Under the pieces are notes generated by a model that was not told where the DNA came from, made no database searches, and saw only the letters and a program-made list of their open reading frames with translations. The translations under genes and the position numbers were made by a program. From the NCBI RefSeq assembly GCF_015624505.1, contig NZ_CP061379.1, positions 5,828,001 to 5,892,000 on the forward strand: a stretch of DNA of 64,000 nt, written 5' to 3'. Origin of the DNA: Bradyrhizobium commune (GTDB lineage Bacteria; Pseudomonadota; Alphaproteobacteria; Rhizobiales; Xanthobacteraceae). Of the stretch, positions 54,493 through 63,998 are shown in pieces. How positions within the stretch are numbered: the first letter of the stretch is position 1; each line of letters begins with the position of its first letter.

Positions 54493-54867
54493 ATGTTTTT
54501 GCGAAGCAGTTTCGCATCGCGGCTCAATTGCCAACTGTCCTTCAAAAAGCGCCTTGTGCTTATGCTGAAGGTCATCACATTTTCACTACAGACCTTCGGT
54601 GGGTCTGTAACGGCACAACAGCTGCCCAGGTCCAGTGCTTGGGATGGCTTAGGTCAAGACCCACCCCCTCTTCCGCACGCCTCGCAGCGTGCGCCACGTC
54701 CGCACGCTGCGCCGAACCGAGATCAGATAAGCCACGGTCTAACGACCGGCCCTATTCCGCCGCAAGAGGACATACGCTCGCCGTCATGGACGCTCGAACG
54801 CTCGGCCGAGGACGATCTTGAGAATCGGAAACTTAAGCGAGCAACTGAGATTTGTAAGGGCTGTTAA
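54493..54867 (+). CDS. possible exported Pro-rich protein
   Basis: 124 residues from the ATG at 54493 (GGGAG upstream). An N-terminal hydrophobic stretch ends near 'GGSVTAQQ', and the rest is Pro/Ser/Arg-rich ('PPPLPHASQRAPRPHAAPNR') ending 'RATEICKGC'. Another frame overlaps. Coding is plausible, not certain. Confidence 0.45.
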   Translation: MFLRSSFASRLNCQLSFKKRLVLMLKVITFSLQTFGGSVTAQQLPRSSAWDGLGQDPPPLPHASQRAPRPHAAPNRDQISHGLTTGPIPPQEDIRSPSWTLERSAEDDLENRKLKRATEICKGC

Positions 54868-54885
54868 GCCGAAGCTTATCCACCA

Positions 54886-55128
54886 TCACTCTACCTCGAT
54901 CAGATCTATCTCATCAGCGATTGCACGGTCTGCAGGTCTCAGGAAGCTTGCATGAAGGGTGATAGGTCCCTTCGACCCGTCGAGCAGCACTCGAACTTTA
55001 GATCGCGTTGCGCAACGCCCAAGCACGGTGCCTCGCTTCCCGCTTAGACGCTTGCCCGCTGACTCTCGAACAACGATCAACTGACCTGAAAAGAATTGGT
55101 TTGCGTGCACTACGCTCAGCTTTGCCAT
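54886..55128 (-). CDS. small basic beta-rich protein
   Basis: 80 residues from the ATG at 55128: 'QFFSGQLIVVRESAGKRLSG', 'KRGTVLGRCATRSKVRVLLD', 'GPITLHASFLRPADRA'. The pattern 'G-x-x-x-V-R...G-K-R-G-x-V-x-G' resembles a KOW/SH3-like barrel. Unknown function. 55129-55483 shows no other gene. Confidence 0.55.
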   Translation of the reverse strand: MAKLSVVHANQFFSGQLIVVRESAGKRLSGKRGTVLGRCATRSKVRVLLDGSKGPITLHASFLRPADRAIADEIDLIEVE

Positions 55129-55483
55129 TTGGACCCAACTGTTCGAGGGACGCGTCGATACGTGGGCCACGAGAAGCACAAGCCTCCTGTGCAAAATCAA
55201 TTCTTGAGGGGCGTCAGACGGGCATACCTAAGCCACTGATGGAGGGCACACTTCGGCATAGGCGCGCGAGCCCACTCAAACCCGCAACATTTTTTGTAAT
55301 ACTCTTCGGAGATGCTTAACGAACGGTAAAAAAGGGCTTTATCTGTACGAGATTTGGGCCCGTCGCGAACTGGCAGCCAATAGTATCCGGTCCTAAGCTA
55401 AACTGAATTGAACGACCAACGACGTTCGAGCGCTTATTAACGGCACAGCAATCGTCAATCAAACTAAGCCAGCGACTGGCGCG

Positions 55484-55660
55484 TTAGGTCGGCAGCGGAG
55501 TGTCTTTCTTTGCTTTGAGTATTTCGTACTCGACCCGATCGGTGACGAACCGGAACGAGCCATTTGGCATCGCGAAAACCGCGAAAAAATCTTCATCATT
55601 TGTATTCCTCGAAGCGGCTTCACCTTGCCGTTCAGGACACGACCGAATAGGGAGCGCCAT
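55484..55660 (-). CDS. 58-residue hypothetical protein
   Basis: ATG at 55660 with GGAG eight bases upstream; stop at 55484. 'DEDFFAVFAMPNGSFRFVTD' then 'RVEYEILKAKKDTPLP' reads like a genuine small folded protein, better than the two overlapping frames (55459-55701 minus, 55500-55724 plus). No family was recognised. Confidence 0.45.
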   Translation of the reverse strand: MALPIRSCPERQGEAASRNTNDEDFFAVFAMPNGSFRFVTDRVEYEILKAKKDTPLPT

Positions 55661-55908
55661 GGAAAATACTCCAGAAAATAAATTCCAAAAACGTACGCCA
55701 TCTGGGTTAATTGAGATTTACTGAACTTGGAATCTCGACGCCCTTCGACGTCCGAGCTGATGGAAGATCAAGCGCCGGCGCAAAGCGTGGCGGAATTATG
55801 CGAGGCGCCGGCACCAACGTCCCGGTATGCGACATACCTTTCCTCTGCGGTAAAGCCCGGATGGCCGCTCCTTTAAGGCCGCTTCGATAGTCGCCGGTTC
55901 GCGAGCCA

Positions 55909-56103
55909 CTAAGAACGTTTGCCCGCAACACGCCTATGTCTCCCTAAAGAATGGTTGGGCGTCGGGGCAGGAGAGGCCGGCCGCAGGTATGGCTTGTATC
56001 TCAAATACACCGATCGTCGTTGACGAGAGATGACCTCGCGAGTGCCGTATCCGGCAACAAACGAGATGACTGATGCAGCGAGTAAGACCAACAAGCCACT
56101 CAT
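55909..56103 (-). CDS. 64-residue membrane protein, cassette 2 gene 3
   Basis: Membrane helix 'MSGLLVLLAASVISFVAGYG' and basic tail 'TREVISRQRRSVYLRYKPYL'; paralogue of 47146-47337. The ATG at 56103 follows AGGTGG; a GTG three codons upstream is possible. Confidence 0.6.
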   Translation of the reverse strand: MSGLLVLLAASVISFVAGYGTREVISRQRRSVYLRYKPYLRPASPAPTPNHSLGRHRRVAGKRS

Positions 56104-56141
56104 CCACGCCACCTATCGAACCAATGCCAGCTTCTCTCGGA

Positions 56142-56348
56142 TTATGCTGCCACTGTCGCCGGCGCGTTCCGCAGCAAACGACAATGCTTCGCGCTCAACA
56201 CGTCTAGCCGCCGCTGGTCTATCAAGCTTCTCAGCTCGTCGCATTGATTGGCGAGTTCCTCGTATTCGAAGGTCTCCTCTGGCGAAAGCCCTCTCAAAAC
56301 AACCATTCCCTGAGTATCAACTTCAAAGCAAAAATCGACTGCGTGCAT
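56142..56348 (-). CDS. 68-residue acidic protein, cassette 2 gene 2
   Basis: 'MHAVDFCFEVDTQGMVVLRG' and 'LSPEETFEYEELANQCDELR'; paralogue of 47378-47584. GGAGAG precedes the ATG. Confidence 0.65.
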   Translation of the reverse strand: MHAVDFCFEVDTQGMVVLRGLSPEETFEYEELANQCDELRSLIDQRRLDVLSAKHCRLLRNAPATVAA

Positions 56349-56521
56349 TGGAACTCTCCAATCATAGTGACCAATTGCACAGAGCGAAACCGCCCCTCAA
56401 AATTTCAAACGTCTCTCAGAAAACTCCACGTCCCTCCGCTCTGGCCCATGCCCGATGTTAACCGCTCCTGTTGTAAAGGCAATCGACAAATAAACGCAAC
56501 TTTGTCAAAGCCTTGCGCCCG

Positions 56522-56887
56522 TCAAGGGCGCTTTTGCGACATTCGTATCCAAGTTGCACAATTTTTAAATAGGCCCTGCGTTTTGTCTGGGCAGAAGGAC
56601 GCGATCTGATTTCGGATGGGCTCGTAACCCGCTGGCTCAGCCAGTCTCATCATCCCCAAACTGAGCATGGCCAGAATAGCCATCTTGATAGCGAGCAACG
56701 CGCCAAATCCTTTGCCCTCCGCGAGCCCAGCTTTGGCTCGTCGCTGGAAATACCATGCTGGACATGAGATCGACTTCACGAGAACCAACAGTGTGAAAAA
56801 CAAGGCGACAGCGATCAGCCAGAAGGCCAAACGATAGTATCCGTAGAAATAGCAAGCTGCAGCAATTGCAGCGATAACGATTTCCAT
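56522..56887 (-). CDS. 121-residue membrane protein, cassette 2 gene 1
   Basis: 'IVIAAIAAACYFYGYYRLAF', 'WLIAVALFFTLLVLVKS', 'MAILAMLSLGMMRLAEPAGY'. Paralogue of 47768-48133 with the same three helices, central 'RAKAGLAEGKGFG' and QKRP end. Confidence 0.65.
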   Translation of the reverse strand: MEIVIAAIAAACYFYGYYRLAFWLIAVALFFTLLVLVKSISCPAWYFQRRAKAGLAEGKGFGALLAIKMAILAMLSLGMMRLAEPAGYEPIRNQIASFCPDKTQGLFKNCATWIRMSQKRP

Positions 56888-57681
56888 TGCGCCGAACTCG
56901 ATGAAGATTCGTCAATTTAGAACGAATACAGACCTAAGCGAAGTGCAATTTGGTCGCACCGACTCGTTACCCAGTGTTGCTACGTCACGATTTGGCAATG
57001 CTTTGCGAACCGGAGCAGTAGTGACGAAAAAAGAGAAATGCGGGGCGGCCCCAGGAAGAACCGCGGTTGAAAGCAGCACAAGTACCTCGAGCGGCGACTG
57101 AACGCTCCTCGCAACGATTGTACAGTTGTGCATACTCCTCGACCAGAACGTGGGGCGCCGGAGCTCGGCCACCTTCCGCGTGAGCCGACACGCTCACGCA
57201 AATTCGGTAAGACGCCCATCGGCGCTAAGCTTCGTCATCTCGCCAGGCGCGTCCGCTAAAAATGACGTCACCGAGGACGAAAGAGCACCAAAGCCAACAA
57301 TACATCCGCAGACATGTTGCCGATAGGAAAGCTGACAAGACCGAACGATTTGACGAGGAAGCAGCGTCGATTGTGAGAGCAATGCGCTGCGCCGACGTCG
57401 CGACTGCGGCCGATTGTGGCGATGTATCAACCTCATTATCTCGGACATTCTTGAGGAGGCCCGGATGGCCGTAGCAATCGGCGTATTGCATCCCAACGTT
57501 TCGATCGCTCACAGCTTATCCGAGCGCGACCTCATTGATCGATCTCAATCACCCGAGCAATTGACCAGTGCGCGAAATCTCGCCTTGCACAGGCCCGATC
57601 TATCGTCAATCACTCAGTTGACATCAATAGACCCCGGCTTCGCGAAAGCAAGAAGCGCGATCAGAATGATCCGGCCAAGTA
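56888..57681. other. ~800-bp region without a convincing gene
   Basis: Overlapping frames on both strands (56912-57172 minus, 57262-57474 plus, 57225-57512 minus) have no recognisable family and no clear ribosome site. Confidence 0.35.
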
Positions 57682-58026
57682 TCACATGTGTGCCGCCAAC
57701 TTGCTGTGGTCCGAAGCGGCGCGGCCGATCACATTTATGCAGTCGCCGTTGCCATTATCGATTTGCACGCGGGTCACATAGTCTCTTTCCGTCTCTCCGA
57801 TCATCTCTTTCGTCTTAGCGGTCACCTGCGATGCAAAGTAAGACCATTCAAGCCTCCCCACGCTGATCGGCAGGCTTTTTTGTCCCATCGCTTCGTCTGT
57901 TCCGACCTTCTGCTTGATTGTCGCTCGGTCACAGCTTTGATGAACTCTAGCTACCAAAATTTCCTCAATGTGCGGTGGAGTATTGCGTTCAACATGCAAT
58001 CGAATGCCTCTCAATTGCTTGGCCAT
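57682..58026 (-). CDS. hypothetical protein overlapping the BTLCP peptidase gene
   Basis: 114 residues if started at 58026, overlapping the end of the upstream peptidase gene by 16 bp, which suggests coupling. 'QLRGIRLHVERNTPPHIEEI', 'LPISVGRLEWSYFASQVTAK' and 'VTRVQIDNGNGDCINVI' give a soluble protein of unknown role. An earlier ATG (58050) would overlap more. Confidence 0.4.
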   Translation of the reverse strand: MAKQLRGIRLHVERNTPPHIEEILVARVHQSCDRATIKQKVGTDEAMGQKSLPISVGRLEWSYFASQVTAKTKEMIGETERDYVTRVQIDNGNGDCINVIGRAASDHSKLAAHM

Positions 58027-58559
58027 TCTCCATTCCAGGACGTCGCCCAAATATTCGGGTTGCTTGTTGTTTGGGCCCGCACGAGAAAATATCTCTGCCT
58101 CATCTCTCCGAGCGACAACAAACCGTCTCGCAAATTGTCCAGGACCCAGGTTGCCGAAGGACCTATAACAATCAGCAACAGATGGTGCTCATGGGAACTT
58201 CGCAGCACAACCTCCGCCAGCAATAGCCGCGAGGATGGCCAGCCGGCAGCGAGAAATGCGTGCCGCTTGGTGACTGCGAAATCGCCGCAGTCACCCCGGG
58301 GCGGATAGACGTTCCATTCGTGATCCGAATGAGGATCAGGGACGATCATGGAATTGATCAAAGAGTTGATATTTTGCAGCTGCCGCAATTGCGCCTCATC
58401 AATCTGCCGATCGGCTGTAGAGCGACATTCAGCGGGATATTTGATGCAGAACAGAGTGTACTGCATCGGCGGCAGCGTCAACAAATCGGCCCGAACGGGC
58501 GATGATCCGACGATTGCGCAAAACATGAGCATTCTTGCCACGCAAATGGGCTTAGACAT
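58011..58559 (-). CDS. bacterial transglutaminase-like cysteine peptidase (BTLCP, LapG family)
   Basis: 182 residues with a signal peptide (cleaved after 'SPVRA'), so periplasmic. The papain/transglutaminase core shows Cys in 'PRGDCGDFAVTKRHAFLAAG', His in 'SSHEHHLLLIV' and Asp in 'TWVLDNL'. The best-studied relative, LapG, cleaves the N-terminal retention module of large type I secreted adhesins and releases them from the cell. No LapD-like c-di-GMP receptor is in the window. Rhizobia often carry several BTLCP paralogues, so its substrate is unknown. Confidence 0.85.
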   Translation of the reverse strand: MSKPICVARMLMFCAIVGSSPVRADLLTLPPMQYTLFCIKYPAECRSTADRQIDEAQLRQLQNINSLINSMIVPDPHSDHEWNVYPPRGDCGDFAVTKRHAFLAAGWPSSRLLLAEVVLRSSHEHHLLLIVIGPSATWVLDNLRDGLLSLGEMRQRYFLVRAQTTSNPNIWATSWNGEWPSN

Positions 58560-58864
58560 GATCCAGTTGCCCTCCTGAAATTTAAGAACACGCTTTCAAA
58601 TGAATGTAATTCAGTGCACAGAGCAGATTATGTGCCAGCGCTGAGGCCGGGTTCCGCGCTAAACAAAATCAGCCTCGCGGGAGGATCGCACCGGGAGACG
58701 CATTCCTATGTAAGAGGTCCTAGTGAGCAGGATGCGCATCACCCCTAGGTACCGAAATCGGAAAGAACGCCGCAGGGCCAGCCCGGAAGACGACATCGGG
58801 CAAAAATGCATGAGGCTACATGGACCAATAGCACCACCAAAGCTTTTGGCGCATCTATCTTAAA

Positions 58865-59566
58865 TCAGGACGAGGGGGAGACCGTCGGCTCGTAACGAAA
58901 TGCAAAATACCAGCCGGAAGCAGCCCAACTTGGCAGCCGGGATGCCAATTCAGAGTCGCGTCGGCCGCCGGTAACGAAGTCGGAGTTCTGCTGTTCAAGG
59001 GGTGTGAAGCCCGCAGCTGCGGTCAGTCGCATTAGGCGTGTCATTGTAAACCACTGGCAATGATCCCATCCGCTGCCCCTAACATAAGGTTGCTTTCCGA
59101 GAAGTCGGCGCAACGGATTCCATCGGGACAAATAGGCCAACGGGTTAAGATGCCGACGCGTGAGCTCGTACCACCCGTAGCCATTTGGCGTAGTCAAGAT
59201 CAAAAGTCCCCCGGATGTCAGATTGCGGGCCGCGTTGGCTAGCAGTTGCTCGGGTTCGAGAAAATGTTCGATGACTTCGGAGGCAATAACGACATCGTAA
59301 GGCGCTCCATCAGCGAACATACCCGCGTGCGCTAGTCGTGCGTCTAATCCTCTAGAGCGGCACGTATCAATGTCCGCCTCACAGTTGTCGACACCAACTA
59401 CTATTTCGTAGCCGTTCAAAGTCCTCAGGATATGTCCCGGGCCGCAGCCCAGCTCGAGGATCTTTCTGGCACCAGCGACATGCAGATGCCTATGGATGAA
59501 CGTCAGTCGTTTAACGTCCACAGGACGAGTGCCCGTAGTATCTATCTCTTTCGGTAGACTATACAT
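58865..59566 (-). CDS. class I SAM-dependent methyltransferase
   Basis: 233 residues. Motif I 'KILELGCGPGHILRTLNGYE', the acidic end of strand 2 'VVGVDNCEADI', and 'YDVVIASEVIEHFLEPEQLL' followed by 'LTSGGLLILTTPNGYGW' are those of UbiG/Methyltransf_11-type enzymes. Such genes near glycan loci often methylate sugars, but the substrate is unknown. ATG at 59566 with GGGGG upstream. The flanking 58560-58864 holds no gene. Confidence 0.85.
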   Translation of the reverse strand: MYSLPKEIDTTGTRPVDVKRLTFIHRHLHVAGARKILELGCGPGHILRTLNGYEIVVGVDNCEADIDTCRSRGLDARLAHAGMFADGAPYDVVIASEVIEHFLEPEQLLANAARNLTSGGLLILTTPNGYGWYELTRRHLNPLAYLSRWNPLRRLLGKQPYVRGSGWDHCQWFTMTRLMRLTAAAGFTPLEQQNSDFVTGGRRDSELASRLPSWAASGWYFAFRYEPTVSPSS

Positions 59567-59817
59567 TGCTAACCCCCAAGAATTCTAATCCTAACAGCGA
59601 CGTAATGAATATATCAATCTAGAACTCCCGAAGTCGCATTCGGCTTAGCCCGACGAGTTGCATGAAAATATGACGGCGTGAATTTGCTCCAGAGCGGGAT
59701 TTTCGCGACCCGCGGCGTCGAAAAAATTGCAGCATAGTCCGCCGGATCGGTTTACGAGTAGAACGCTCGCCTCAATAGTGAGCACAGCGTGGGATTCCTT
59801 AAGCAAGGAGTTTAGTT

Positions 59818-60852
59818 TTGTATCAATCGAGAGCAGTTGCGGGGGCGCTGCGAGCCAGGCCTGGCCTGTTGGCAGGCGTTACCGGTGCGCTGGCAATGTT
59901 ATTGTTCTGCTCTGTCTCGTGGTCATCTCCCGTTCAAAAAGGCATGAACGCTGGTGACCTCTTGTTCATGAGCCCGACGCAGCTGCGAGCGCGCTTCGCA
60001 GATATGCAGGTGACCGGCGTAAAATGGTTGAGGGTAGAATTCGACTGGAGTCGCATACAACCAAACGATCAAGATAATTATGCGCTCGAGCAGCACGACA
60101 GAATTGTGAATTTGGCCGAAGAGTTCGATATTTCCGTTCTTGGCTTGATCTATTTCTGTCCCGCGTGGGCTAACGGGGGGCACAAGCCTCCAGCTTCCCC
60201 TCCGGCTGACCCGCGTGATTTTGGTCGGTTCGCTTCAGTCTTGGCAGCTAGATATTCGGCCGCAGGACTGCATCACTGGGAAATCTGGAATGAGCCGAAT
60301 CTTGGCATCAGCTGGGGTCCCTCGCCCTCTCCCACGGAATACGTTGCTCTGCTGAAGGCGGCGTATGTTGCGATCAAGAAGGTCGACAGCAGTGCGACAG
60401 TCGTATCAGGCGGCCTGGCTCAGCCTTACAATACGAGCACCACGATGCGGGCAGCTGATTTCCTGGATGCCATCTATCGAAACGGGGCGAAGGAATTCCT
60501 AGACGCGGTTGGAAATCATCCCTACGGCAACTGGGAGAAGATGGATGGCCCAAATGGGCTACGATCAATCATGTCCAAGTACAACGACCAAGACAAAGAC
60601 ATCTGGGTCACGGAGTATGGCGCTCCAACAGATGGAAAGGGATCAGTCGTCGTCTCGGAGAGCGCCCAGGCTGCCCTCCTTAAGGACGCTTTCGATCGAT
60701 CAACGACGCAATCAAAGCTTGGCCCGATTTTTTGGTACAACTACAAGGACTGGTGCCCGAAAGGCAAAGATGATCCCGATTGTTACTATGGGCTATTGAG
60801 GTTCGACGATTCTCGAAAGCTTTCTTACCTTCAGTTCATGGAGATACATTAA
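59818..60852 (+). CDS. exported glycoside hydrolase (GH5/GH39-like clan A fold)
   Basis: 344 residues starting at a TTG (59818) with AGGAG seven bases upstream. A signal peptide or anchor spans residues 18-36. The acid/base Glu is in 'HHWEIWNEPNLGISWG' and the nucleophile Glu in 'DIWVTEYGAPT', the clan GH-A (beta/alpha)8 pattern. Other barrel motifs are 'WLRVEFDWSRIQP' and 'VSGGLAQPYNTS'. It probably trims a surface or plant polysaccharide; the specificity cannot be read. Confidence 0.85.
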   Translation: MYQSRAVAGALRARPGLLAGVTGALAMLLFCSVSWSSPVQKGMNAGDLLFMSPTQLRARFADMQVTGVKWLRVEFDWSRIQPNDQDNYALEQHDRIVNLAEEFDISVLGLIYFCPAWANGGHKPPASPPADPRDFGRFASVLAARYSAAGLHHWEIWNEPNLGISWGPSPSPTEYVALLKAAYVAIKKVDSSATVVSGGLAQPYNTSTTMRAADFLDAIYRNGAKEFLDAVGNHPYGNWEKMDGPNGLRSIMSKYNDQDKDIWVTEYGAPTDGKGSVVVSESAQAALLKDAFDRSTTQSKLGPIFWYNYKDWCPKGKDDPDCYYGLLRFDDSRKLSYLQFMEIH

Positions 60853-61123
60853 GGAGGAAGCTCGGCCGGGCGGGACGCCTGTCTGCGGGTTACGCGAGCA
60901 AGAAGATCGAGTGGTCGGCAGTCATTCGATGCGATCGACAACCATCATTCCGGTCGCTGCGGCGAGACACAAAACTCCCTTTCTCGGGAAGGCTGGAGCG
61001 TTCTCTCTGGTCGAGGCCGACCACAATCCGCAAAGCAGTTCACGAGGATTCTTTCTCGCCCGCGGCCGCGAGATTTACGGGCCACCGCGCTCAGCGATCG
61101 CGCAAGCTCTTAATGTTACGCCC

Positions 61124-62536
61124 TCACGACCTTTGATAGTCGTCTTCAATCCGGATGATGTCGTCTTCCCCGAGATAGGAGCCGGTCTGGACCTCGATCA
61201 GTTCCAGCATGATTTTACCGGGGTTCTCCATCCGGTGGACCGCGCCCATCGGGATGTAGATCGACTCGTTCTCATGCACCGTCTTCACCGTTTCATTCAC
61301 GGTGACGCGGGCCGCACCGCGGACCACGATCCAGTGCTCGGCGCGGTGATGGTGCTTCTGCAGCGACAGCCGCCCGCCCGGCTTGACCACGATGCGCTTG
61401 ACCTGATGGCGCTCGCCATTATCGACCGACTGGTAGCTGCCCCAGGGCCGATGCACCTTGAGATGCTCCTCGGTGACCTTCGGCGCGACGGCCTTCAGTT
61501 TCGTCACGAGACGCTTCAGCCCGTTGGCATCCTTCTGGCGCGAGACCAGCACCGCATCCGCGGTCGCCACCACGACGAGATCATCGACACCTTCAAGCGC
61601 CACCAGCGCATGGTCGGTGGTAACGTTGCAATTGCGCGAATCCTCGAACACGGCGGTGCCGTGTGCCGAATTGCCCTGCGTATCCTTGGCGGACAATTCC
61701 CACACCGCACGCCAAGAGCCGACGTCGGACCAGCCACAGGACACCGGCACCACCGCGGCGCGCGAGGTCTTCTCCATCACCGCATAGTCGATCGAGATCG
61801 CCTTCGCCGCGCCGAAAGCCTGCGGCTCCAGCGTCACGAAGCCGAGATCGCGGCCTGCGTTGGTGACAGCCTTGGAGACCGCATCCACGCTCGCGGCATC
61901 GACCTTGCGATACTCGTCGAGGAGGACGCTCGCGGGGAACATGAAGTTACCGCTGTTCCAGAGATAACCCGAACTGACGTAGTCCGCCGCCTTTACTGCA
62001 TCCGGCTTCTCGACGAAGCCTGCAACCGCGCGCACCTCGCCGGAGATCACCTCACTTAGGCTAATGTAGCCGTATTCGGTCGCCGGCCGTTCCGGCTTGA
62101 CGCCGAAGGTGACGATGCGGCCGGTGCTCGCGGCCGCGAGGCCCTCGCGGCAGGCCGCGACGAAGGCGGCGTTGTCCTGCACCACATGGTCGGCGGCGAG
62201 CGCGAGCACGATCGCCTCAGCGGCACGCGTCTGCGCGAACACCGCACCGGCTGCGATCGCTGGGCCGGAGTCGCGGCGCATCGGCTCGAGGATCACGTCG
62301 GCCTCGATGCCAATCTCGGCGAGCTGCTCCAGCACCATGAAGCGGTAGGAGGCATTGGTGATCACGATCGGGCGGTCAAACAGTTCCGCATCGGAGACAC
62401 GCAGCAGCGTGTCCTGGAAGGTCGAGCGCGGGCCGAACAGCGGCAAGAACTGTTTCGGGCGCACCTCGCGTGAAGCCGGCCAGAGGCGCGTCCCGGCACC
62501 GCCGCACATGACTAACGGGATGATGGCTCGTTGCAC
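61124..62536 (-). CDS. manC: mannose-1-phosphate guanylyltransferase / mannose-6-phosphate isomerase
   Basis: 470 residues (475 with an alternative TTG at 62551). It makes GDP-mannose for surface polysaccharides. The nucleotidyltransferase domain has 'CGGAGTRLWPASREVRPKQF', 'FVEKPD' and 'GYLWNSGNFMF'; the C-terminal type II phosphomannose isomerase cupin has 'RPWGSYQSVDNGERHQVKRI' and 'SLQKHHHRAEHWIVVRG', with metal-binding His/Glu. Usual length for the ManC/XanB/AlgA family. Confidence 0.95.
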   Translation of the reverse strand: MQRAIIPLVMCGGAGTRLWPASREVRPKQFLPLFGPRSTFQDTLLRVSDAELFDRPIVITNASYRFMVLEQLAEIGIEADVILEPMRRDSGPAIAAGAVFAQTRAAEAIVLALAADHVVQDNAAFVAACREGLAAASTGRIVTFGVKPERPATEYGYISLSEVISGEVRAVAGFVEKPDAVKAADYVSSGYLWNSGNFMFPASVLLDEYRKVDAASVDAVSKAVTNAGRDLGFVTLEPQAFGAAKAISIDYAVMEKTSRAAVVPVSCGWSDVGSWRAVWELSAKDTQGNSAHGTAVFEDSRNCNVTTDHALVALEGVDDLVVVATADAVLVSRQKDANGLKRLVTKLKAVAPKVTEEHLKVHRPWGSYQSVDNGERHQVKRIVVKPGGRLSLQKHHHRAEHWIVVRGAARVTVNETVKTVHENESIYIPMGAVHRMENPGKIMLELIEVQTGSYLGEDDIIRIEDDYQRS

Positions 62537-62882
62537 TTTCAGCTCAAACAAAATTACTCGGCTACGTTTCTGTAACAGGTAATACTCGAAAGTCGATGAA
62601 TTTCAAACGAAACTGGAAATAACGATAATGCAGTTTTGCCCCCCTGCACATTTCTGAAGCATCTACGCGTATTTCATGGGCTCAAGACGACCAGTTCCCC
62701 GTCAACAACAACGAGTTCGCTGCGTCGCTACACACCTTCGTTGCGGCGATACGTTCATCGGACCAATCGCCATAAATCGACGCTTGTGAACAAGCCCTGA
62801 AGGCTCGCAATTGACTGACATTAGAGAGCGAGCCATTTCGAGAAGAGCTTCTATTACAGTCGCCGCACGTCGCCCCTCGAGT
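62537..62882. other. intergenic, no gene seen
   Basis: Upstream region of manC and downstream region of the next gene; only short frames. Confidence 0.35.
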
Positions 62883-63614
62883 TCAACGCTTGGGCCCGCT
62901 GAGCTGATCAAAGATGCGATGCAGGCTGTCAGATTCTTCGATGCTTACAATCGACCGACGGGTTCGTTCGGCTTCGGCGGAGCCGATAGGTGTCACGGGC
63001 AACGTCGTGCCAGATTGGCCAAACTGAGTTGACGCCCTGGGTGATTGCGCTCTGGAAATTGGTTCCTCAGCAGCAAACAGCGAGCTATCAGCTTCCTTAT
63101 ATAACGGATCGTCGACGCCAAGACCTTCTCCAGGACCTTTGCAGCTTAGGCAACCAGAAGTCGACGCGTGCTCTTGAATTGCAGCCGCCTGTCGAACGGA
63201 CTCAATGATTAGATTTAGTATGAAGGGCAACAGAGCCTTGTTATTGAAAAAGACATAGATTTTTGCAAATTTATCCACGTAGCTTGAGCCGTACTGCGCA
63301 AGCGTCCGTTCAATTTGCGCAAGCTCGGGATCTCCAACGACGATCGATTTCCATCTAAGTCCCTCCACGGATTTTTGACTTCCACCAACAGGATCAACGG
63401 TCGGCGAAACACTTTTTCCCATAGGGACCACTACAGCGTGAAACGGCCCTGCCGTCTCTTCCTTCTCATGACTGCCAGCAGTCATTGGTCTTCTTATCGC
63501 GACCTGCGTGAAGATCAACCCGAGACCCATCACAATTAATCCAAGCGGCGCCCATGCGATGGTTACGCAGAGGGAAAGTCCCGCGACAAAAAGTATGATT
63601 CCGAGAAAAAACAT
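62883..63614 (-). CDS. membrane-anchored hypothetical protein
   Basis: 243 residues. Two N-terminal hydrophobic segments ('FFLGIILFVAGLSLCVTIAW', 'PLGLIVMGLGLIFTQVAI') are followed by a soluble region with 'YVDKFAKIYVFFNNKALLPF' and a CxxC pair 'SGCLSCKGPGEG' (no His, so not heme c). The C-terminus is Ser/Thr/Glu-rich. No family was recognised. The ribosome site is weak. Confidence 0.6.
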   Translation of the reverse strand: MFFLGIILFVAGLSLCVTIAWAPLGLIVMGLGLIFTQVAIRRPMTAGSHEKEETAGPFHAVVVPMGKSVSPTVDPVGGSQKSVEGLRWKSIVVGDPELAQIERTLAQYGSSYVDKFAKIYVFFNNKALLPFILNLIIESVRQAAAIQEHASTSGCLSCKGPGEGLGVDDPLYKEADSSLFAAEEPISRAQSPRASTQFGQSGTTLPVTPIGSAEAERTRRSIVSIEESDSLHRIFDQLSGPKR

Positions 63615-63770
63615 CCAAAATAAAAGCGACCCGTCGGTGAACTACTTTATTCATTCCGCTTGATGACCGCAAGCGAACTTCGAGCAATACTAGGCATCGA
63701 CTCTGCGCCCAATCTCGCAATTGGGCCACGCGGCGCAATGACCTTGTTGCGTGATGCGCGCAAGAGGGTC

Positions 63771-63998
63771 TCAATCGGGCTGGCTAACGACGCTTACCAT
63801 CAGCGGCGCAGTTGGTTTCGACACGGTGATTTGAACGGTGGATTTCCCTTCGTCATGGCGGTTCTTCCCGACGACAACCAAAGTGAATTTATCAGTGCCT
63901 GTGAAATCTGACCTAGCGAAATAACGAAACCCCGGCCCGACCATAAGGAGATCGCCGTTCTTCGGCTTCTCCACCACCGAAACACTGAAAATTTGCAT
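63771..63998 (-). CDS. C-terminal part of an Ig-like repeat surface protein (runs off window)
   Basis: 75 visible residues: 'VVEKPKNGDLLMVGPGFRYF', 'ARSDFTGTDKFTLVVVG' and 'GKSTVQITVSK'. The 'P-x-x-G...Y....FTGTD.F' pattern is that of bacterial Ig-like/cadherin-like tandem domains in surface or secreted proteins. The ATG at 63998 is probably internal and the gene likely continues beyond 64000. Confidence 0.5.
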   Translation of the reverse strand: MQIFSVSVVEKPKNGDLLMVGPGFRYFARSDFTGTDKFTLVVVGKNRHDEGKSTVQITVSKPTAPLMVSVVSQPD

